In this document: positions 38,535 through 44,125 of the stretch, one piece after another
Layout of the letters: the number at the start of each line of letters is the position of its first letter
Numbering within the stretch: the first letter of the stretch is position 1
Origin: Ettlia oleoabundans
Lineage: Eukaryota > Chlorophyta > Chlorophyceae > Chlamydomonadales
DNA length: 44,125 bases
Direction: 5' to 3'
Assembly (NCBI GenBank): GCA_019693395.1
Contig: JAAMXP010001230.1
Location: 1,742 to 45,866 of the forward strand
Program-made: the position numbers and the translations under genes
The notes under the pieces: model-generated
What the model saw: only the letters and a program-made list of their open reading frames with translations
Databases searched by the model: none
Told to the model about the DNA's origin: nothing

Positions 38535-41500
38535 ATGTCCGGGCCTTTGCACGTGCTCAGTGCACGCCTGCAGTCTGACACCCCCGTTAGCAGCGTGGCT
38601 CTCGAGCCATATGTGCTCTGCAGGCGGGCGGACGGCACGACGGTGTCTGCAGGTGCGTTGGTGCGCAGAAGGTGCGGGCTGACTGTGCGGTGGCTGCTGA
38701 TCCGGGCTTCTTGGCTGTCCCCTGCAGAGGAAGTGCCGGCCGAGGGGCACACCGACAGCAGGTTCAGCGTCAAGTGCCGCTGGTATCGATCCGTGGTAAC
38801 CAAGGGCGGGCAGGTGCGCGGGCAAGGCGCAGCAGGTCGACCAGCAAGGGTGGCGGAGCGGCAGTGGATGGCAGCCCCTTTTTTATACCTTGTACCCTCA
38901 GCAGCCTTGTTTTCGCCCTTCCTGCACGCTCATTCACTTGCAGGAGTGAGTGATTGCTGCCTTCGGGTAGAGTTTCCTGTCTCTGCTTCTCTGCGTTTCA
39001 CTCCCACCCTTCTCCGCTGCCTTCCGCTTGCCACCTGACCGACCGCATCCATTCTCTTCCCACTGTTTGTTTGCCCTCCTTTGCCACACTTGTCGCACCT
39101 TGCTTGCAGTACTGCTGGGTGCACCCCGACAAGGAGGCCGCCATCCAGTGCATCCTGTGCCTGCGATGCAAGGTGGACACCAAAAAGTCGTACCACTGCT
39201 CAGCGGAATGCCTGCGCGAGCACTGGGCCTTCCACAAGGACTTCCACCAGCAGTCGCGGGAGAATGGTGGGTGCTGGCGGCCTTCAAGATCTGCAAGCTG
39301 GTTACGCGGATGGGTGTTTGGGTTGGTGCTGGCATGGCTGTTGGGTGGTGGGTGGTGACAGCAAGGTGTGTGTTGGGTGGTGACAGCTCTCTCAGCTGGG
39401 GTGCAAAGGCCTTTACCCGCAGCCCTGCAAGCATGCTGCATGCTGGCAGATTTGCTAGCTGCTGGATGGTTGCCGCCTAGGTGTCAAAGCGACAGGAAAA
39501 GTGATGGCAGCCGTGGGCTGGCTGATGTTTGTTTGCTGGCTGCCATTAGTGTGTTTTGTTGTGGAAGAAGCTGCTACAATTGGGCAGCCTCCCAGCTGAT
39601 TGCCTGGCAGCTCCTGATAGTTCGTGATGTTCATTACCAGGTGGAGTGTGGCTGGGCAGCAGTTACCAGCAACATAGCAGTTGGTAATGGATAGCACGCA
39701 CTATCATATGCTGCCAGTAGCTGGTTGAGTACAGGCAGCAATGCGGTTGCAGTCGGCGGCGCTGACATAATCCAGTGTACTGCTCCTATTAAAAGTCCAA
39801 TGTACCGCCGCACCGCAGATGACAACGGCTTCCCGCGGGTGGACAGCTTCAAGGGCAGCTACACGTACAGCAACAGCGGGGAGACGTGGGTGGAGGTGCG
39901 TGGCAGCTCGCTCCCGCACTGCCACTCAGCTTTTCACGACGATTCAGCTTGAACAAACAGCTAGGCAGGCTTGTCACCTCAGCTGGCGTGCCAGTTTGCC
40001 TGCGGGAGATGGTCAGCAATGATGCCAATGATTTGGAGTCTTTACCGCTGCCCACCCCATCAGTTCAGCTCCAGCCTCCAGGAGTGCACCGCCGGCTGCA
40101 GCCGCATGCCGTGCAGTGTCATGCTGTCGGGCTGGCCTCAGGGAGCAGCAGGCTGGCCAGGCGGGGAGCCACGCATTCCGTGTGTTGTTGCATTCCTAGC
40201 AATCAAGCAACAATGCCCAACATTGACCACAGTTGCTGTCGTTGGTTGGGCGGGTGCAGGTGGGGCGGGAACGTGTGTACACGCCTGGGCCTGATGATGT
40301 GGGTGCCATCCTGAAGTTTGAGTGCACGGCCTACGACGCAGGTGAGGCTGCGGTCTCAATTCTGCCACGGGCTTCGCTGTTGCTGGTGCAATCCCAGAAC
40401 ACAAACTGCTGCTGACGGGCCAGTTTGCTGCTGGTTTGCTTGTTTTGCTGGGAGGTGGCTGCATGGCGGCCTGCAGGAGCTGCCTCGCAACCTGCTGCTT
40501 AACCGGGCAGCCGGCTTATATTTGTCAACCCAAGCTTTGCCTTCTCTTGAACCTTACGCCTTTTTTGTCTCAACATTAAGGTTCTGCAACCATCCCACCC
40601 CCACCTTGACTGGACAGTGCCTCATACTCGAGACTGTATGGCTGTTTCACAACAACCCGACCATTTCCCACATTCCGCAGCCTCCCCCTACCCTGAAGTT
40701 GGCAAGACCTTCTCCATCATAACAGCCCGCGTCAGGCCAGGTGGGTGGAGCTGGCAGCGGGCATGTGCTGTGGCGGTGATGCCCAGCTGCCGAGTTGCTA
40801 ACCTGGCGGGGGTAGAGCAGTGTTGGTGGCAGCACACGGCAGCTGCTGCTGGAGTGCAGCGGGTTTTATGGCGGTGGACTGGCTTGGCTGCGTGCTGACA
40901 GGGGCAGATGAGATGAGCTGGTGACAGGGTGGCGCCCACTGGCAGCTTTGACGTTGGCACAAGGCACTTGCTAAGCTCGCTGTATGCTGGTTTGCGCAAT
41001 ATTGCAACAACCACCAGACTTGCGGCAAGTGGAGTAGGCAGCTGACGACACTGGTCTGTTCCTTCTTGTCACTCGTTGCCTCCTACCTGCAGCGCCCTGC
41101 CCGCCACGGCGCGTGCTTGTGCCCATGACCCCCGTGCGCCCCTGTGTGACCAAGGGCAAGTTCACCGTGCTGACGTACAACCTGCTGGCTGACCTGTACG
41201 CCACGGTGAGCTGGCGGGCACGAGGTTGAGGTCACAGTGTTAAGTCTGGGGGCGGGGGGGATGGAGGCCTGGGGGGAGGTGGCTTTGCAGTGTGAATTGA
41301 TGCGTGCCAACCTGCAACACAGCAGGTGACATCTGGGTTCCCTCCACACACTGCAGAGCGGCGCATGCGTGCTGCCCTCCCTGAATGCTTGCCTGACCCT
41401 GTTGTCCACTTGTGTTTCTCTGCCTCACAGCTCCCCCTCCCCCACCCCTCCCTTCACTTGCCGCGCAGGGGGACCAGTTTGGGTACTGCCCCCCCTGGGC

Positions 41501-43935
41501 GCTTGCGTGGCCGTACCGCCGCCTGAACCTGCTGAAGGAGCTGCTGGCGTACGATGCCGACATCATGTGCATGCAGGAGGTGCAGAGCAACCACTTCCAG
41601 GTGCGGTGCTTGGGTGTGTGGGTGTGCAAGGGGCACAAGGGCTGTGTATCTCGTCTACAAAAGGCTGTGTGTGTTTTGTAAGGCTCAATGCGTGGGCAGT
41701 GGCGTGTGAGCCTGCTCAGTTCAGTATCCTAACCTCCCCCCCACCATCACCCACACCTTGCAGGAGTTTCTGGCTCCCGAGCTGCAGAAGGCTGGCTACA
41801 CCGCCATTTACAAGAAGAAAACAACAGAGGTGAGGGAGGGGGTAGTGTGGGTTGATTGGCGCCTGGCAGGGCGGGCTGTATGCCTGCTGCCTTACAATGT
41901 CCGCGCCTTCTCCACGGGCCTTCACCTTTGATCATTTGCTGCATTGTGCATGCACCAGGCTGCAAGTGCACGGCTTCACTGTCCCGCCTGTACTGCCCTT
42001 CGGCACGCTTGTACTGCAGCTGTACACTCGCAATGCATACGCCATTGACGGCTGCGCCACCTTCTTCAAGCGAGACCGCTTTGCGCTGGTCAAGAAGTAC
42101 GAGGTGGGTGGGTGCTGCGGTACAGTCATACCCGATGGAGGCAGTGAGATGGCAGGGATAGAAAGCGCAAACCCTTTATGTCATTCAGTTCTCCCCAAGT
42201 CATCGCTTTGACTAAAAAGCGAGTTGCAAATGAACCCTATTTGCAGGTTGAGTTCAACAAGGCGGCCCTGAGTTTGGCCGACGCATTCCCTGCAGAGCAG
42301 AAGAAGGCCGCGCTCAATCGCCTGCTCAAGGTCTGTGCTGGAGGGTGGCTGGGAGTGGGTGGGTGGCCAGTGGCAGAAGGATCCCGCTTGTTTGCAACAT
42401 ATTTGTTCCAGAATGGGTTGCCACGGGTGGTTGCTGGGTAGGCGTGCTGAGTGTGACTGGGAAGCGCAGGACAGGCGGCTGCCACGCACATCTTGAGGCG
42501 TGTGGAGGCTGCAATACGCATCGTGCGTAGTTTCTCCTGTCCTCCACACCATTATGTTATCCTATACTTGTGCATTGTTGGTGCGTCCTGATTTCTCCTG
42601 CCGCAGGACAACGTGGCACTGATAGCGGTACTGGAGGCCCTGGAGCCACCCTTTGCAGACGCCGGCGCCGACGGCAGCGGCGGCGGGGCCACTGGGGTCA
42701 GCGGCGGCAGCAGCACTGGTGGCGGGGGTGGTGGCGGCGGCGGTGCCAGGCGCCAGCTGCTGTGCGTGGCCAACACCCACATCCACTCCAACCCAGAGTT
42801 GAACGATGTGAAGCTGTGGCAGGTGTGTAGGGACGGAGGTGTTTGGTCATGCACATGTGGTGTATTCGCCGAGGCGAGATAGTTTGATCGTTTACACTGG
42901 ATGTGATGCTGTTGAATATATGTGCAGAAAGTCGGTGCAAAGCCCTGCTCTGCAAACGTTGTTGTTATTTCCTCCACCTTGCAATACATATTGCTTTATC
43001 TTCGATTAGTTACGGACACACCTCCCGCCCGCAGGTGCACACGCTGCTCAAGGGTCTGGAGAAGATTGCTGCCTCAGCAGACATACCCATGCTGGTGCGC
43101 TATTGGGTGCATCTGCCGCTGATACCGCTGCCGCCCTTGCCGCTGCTATTCGTGCTCATGTCGTGTTATTGCCTCACAGCTGGCTTGCTACTCTGTGAAA
43201 AGTATGTTTCACACTAAGTAAAACCCACCGTACTTCAACCTTAAAACAAGGCACTCCGACTTAATGATGCAGCGCCTCACCGGCAGACTGCGCCCACACC
43301 AGTTCCGCCTGCAACCGCCATCTGCCACCAATTGCCGCACTGACGCCTGTCTCGCTGCAGGCCCTCCTCATTTACACGTATAAACCACTTTTACCACAAT
43401 ACTCTGCCTCGCAGGTTGCTGGCGACTTCAACACCATCCCCGGGTCAGCGGCGCACAGCATGCTGGTGAAGGGGGCTGTGGCGCCAAACAACCCGGTGAG
43501 ATGGGGTGTGTATGCGTGGTGTGTGTGTGTGTGTGCGCGCGTGTGGGGGGGGACGGGGGGGGGCATGCGCGTGTTTTGAGCTGAGAGATGCCCATTTGTA
43601 ACGTCGGGATCATGCCTACACCTCCTGGATGTCAACCCTATAAACACCCGCTGTGGCCCCCCGTCCTCTCATGCAACATTCGCAACGACTGGTGTTCGTG
43701 CTTTGCATTTCCTTTCAACTGCAACCATCTCAACTCCAGACCCATCTTTTCCCGTTGTTTTCCGTCCCCCGCAGGAGCTGTCCAACGACCCGCTGGGCAT
43801 CCTGCGCCCCGCATCTAAGCTGCAGCACCAGCTGCCACTGGCGTCAGCATACGCGGCAGTGGCAGCGGCACAGGATGCCGACCACGGCATGCAGCGCCAG
43901 AAGCGGCGGCTGGACTCGGCCACGGGGGAGCCCAA
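38535..43935 (+). CDS. CCR4: CCR4 deadenylase of the CCR4-NOT complex (15 exons visible, 3' end missing)
   Basis: Exonuclease that shortens mRNA poly(A) tails within CCR4-NOT. Exons: 38535-38652, 38728-38813, 39110-39266, 39819-39895, 40260-40341, 40681-40740, 41093-41205, 41469-41600, 41764-41829, 42020-42103, 42247-42330, 42607-42822, 43035-43094, 43415-43495, 43775-43935. The N-terminus matches plant CCR4a/b, with a MYND-like finger (C70, C82, C85, C88, C98, C102, H106 region). The EEP nuclease begins FTVLTYNLLADLYA. The metal-binding Glu268 is in CMQEVQ, and GDFN is at 448-451. Exon 12 carries a ~30-residue Gly/Ser insertion before RRQLLCVANTHIHSN. Visible 525 codons end ATGEPK at donor AA|GTGAGC. 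The conserved C-terminal segment with the last catalytic Asp/His lies beyond 44125. For exon 10, the acceptor at 42019 was chosen over longer readings because it restores the family's TTE-xYTxNxxxIDGCATFF. Confidence 0.93.
43518..43565. repeat. GT/GC-dinucleotide and poly-G tract
   Basis: (GT)n passing into GCGCGC and two runs of G in intron 14 of CCR4. Confidence 0.85.
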
Positions 43936-44125
43936 GTGAGCAACTGCCGCTATTGTGTGTCAACTACTCTTTGTAGATAGATGCTTTGTTGGTTGCACTT
44001 AGGTGGTTTACCCACTGGTATTGTTCATGGCATGGTGAGGACTTTCTAGAAGAGCGATGTTCTAGCGTGCAGGATGAGCTTGTGTACACTTTACCTTTTG
44101 TCACCTTGTGTCGCAAATTTAGCGT
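43936..44125 (+). other. Start of a CCR4 intron, running off the right edge
   Basis: Begins at the donor GTGAGC in phase 2. No acceptor followed by the conserved FTN-type continuation is seen before the end, so the last exon(s) are outside the window. Confidence 0.75.

Noticed and set aside
41930..42103. Longer version of CCR4 exon 10 beginning VHGFTVPP
   Set aside because: No good acceptor precedes it, and the shorter exon from 42020 restores the family sequence exactly.

Overview
The window is nuclear DNA of a green alga. Nearly every recognisable gene is split into short exons with GT(G/A)AG-type donors and TGCAG acceptors. The chlorophyte poly(A) word TGTAA lies behind several stop codons, and one gene encodes a plastid-targeted ribosomal protein S1. 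Proteins match plant or algal families: PEX11, an MSS51-type MYND protein, TFIIS, and CCR4 with the plant N-terminal zinc finger. The intron style and the many GCAG, CTG and pentanucleotide repeats suggest Chlorophyceae or Trebouxiophyceae, but the species cannot be named from sequence alone.

Layout. 1-0.6 kb: 5' end of a PEX11 peroxisome-proliferation gene (minus), running off the left edge. 2-17 kb: a family cluster of three minus-strand paralogues of a secreted alpha/beta-hydrolase (2006-6152, 8718-11478, 14883-16964). An alanine-rich LEA-like gene (7067-8443, minus) and a monoglyceride-lipase-type hydrolase (12159-14557, plus, with a 34-base N gap in its last exon) sit between them. 17.5-20.3 kb: a type II membrane glycosyltransferase-like gene (minus), head-to-head with a MYND/MSS51-type gene (20487-23047, plus). 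23.5-26.2 kb: TFIIS (plus). 27.3-29.7 kb: an unrecognised multi-exon gene (minus) whose 5' end cannot be closed. 31.2-34.7 kb: plastid ribosomal protein S1 (minus), head-to-head with an unrecognised secreted protein (34942-36833, plus). 38.5 kb to the right edge: CCR4 deadenylase (plus), lacking its last exon(s).

Joint logic. The left third is rich in ester- and lipid-hydrolysis functions plus a peroxisome gene. Co-function is only an inference, and the tandem copies are explained by local duplication. The right two thirds are housekeeping gene-expression genes (TFIIS, plastid S1, CCR4) with no obvious operon-like logic.

The most interesting structure is inside the duplicated hydrolases. Their intron maps differ at many sites. 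At one conserved site two copies appear to use microexons of 5 and 14 nt, while the third copy has the same residues in a continuous exon. Exon models were built by hand from reading frame, splice signals and alignment between paralogues; all are frame-consistent, but none is backed by transcripts here.
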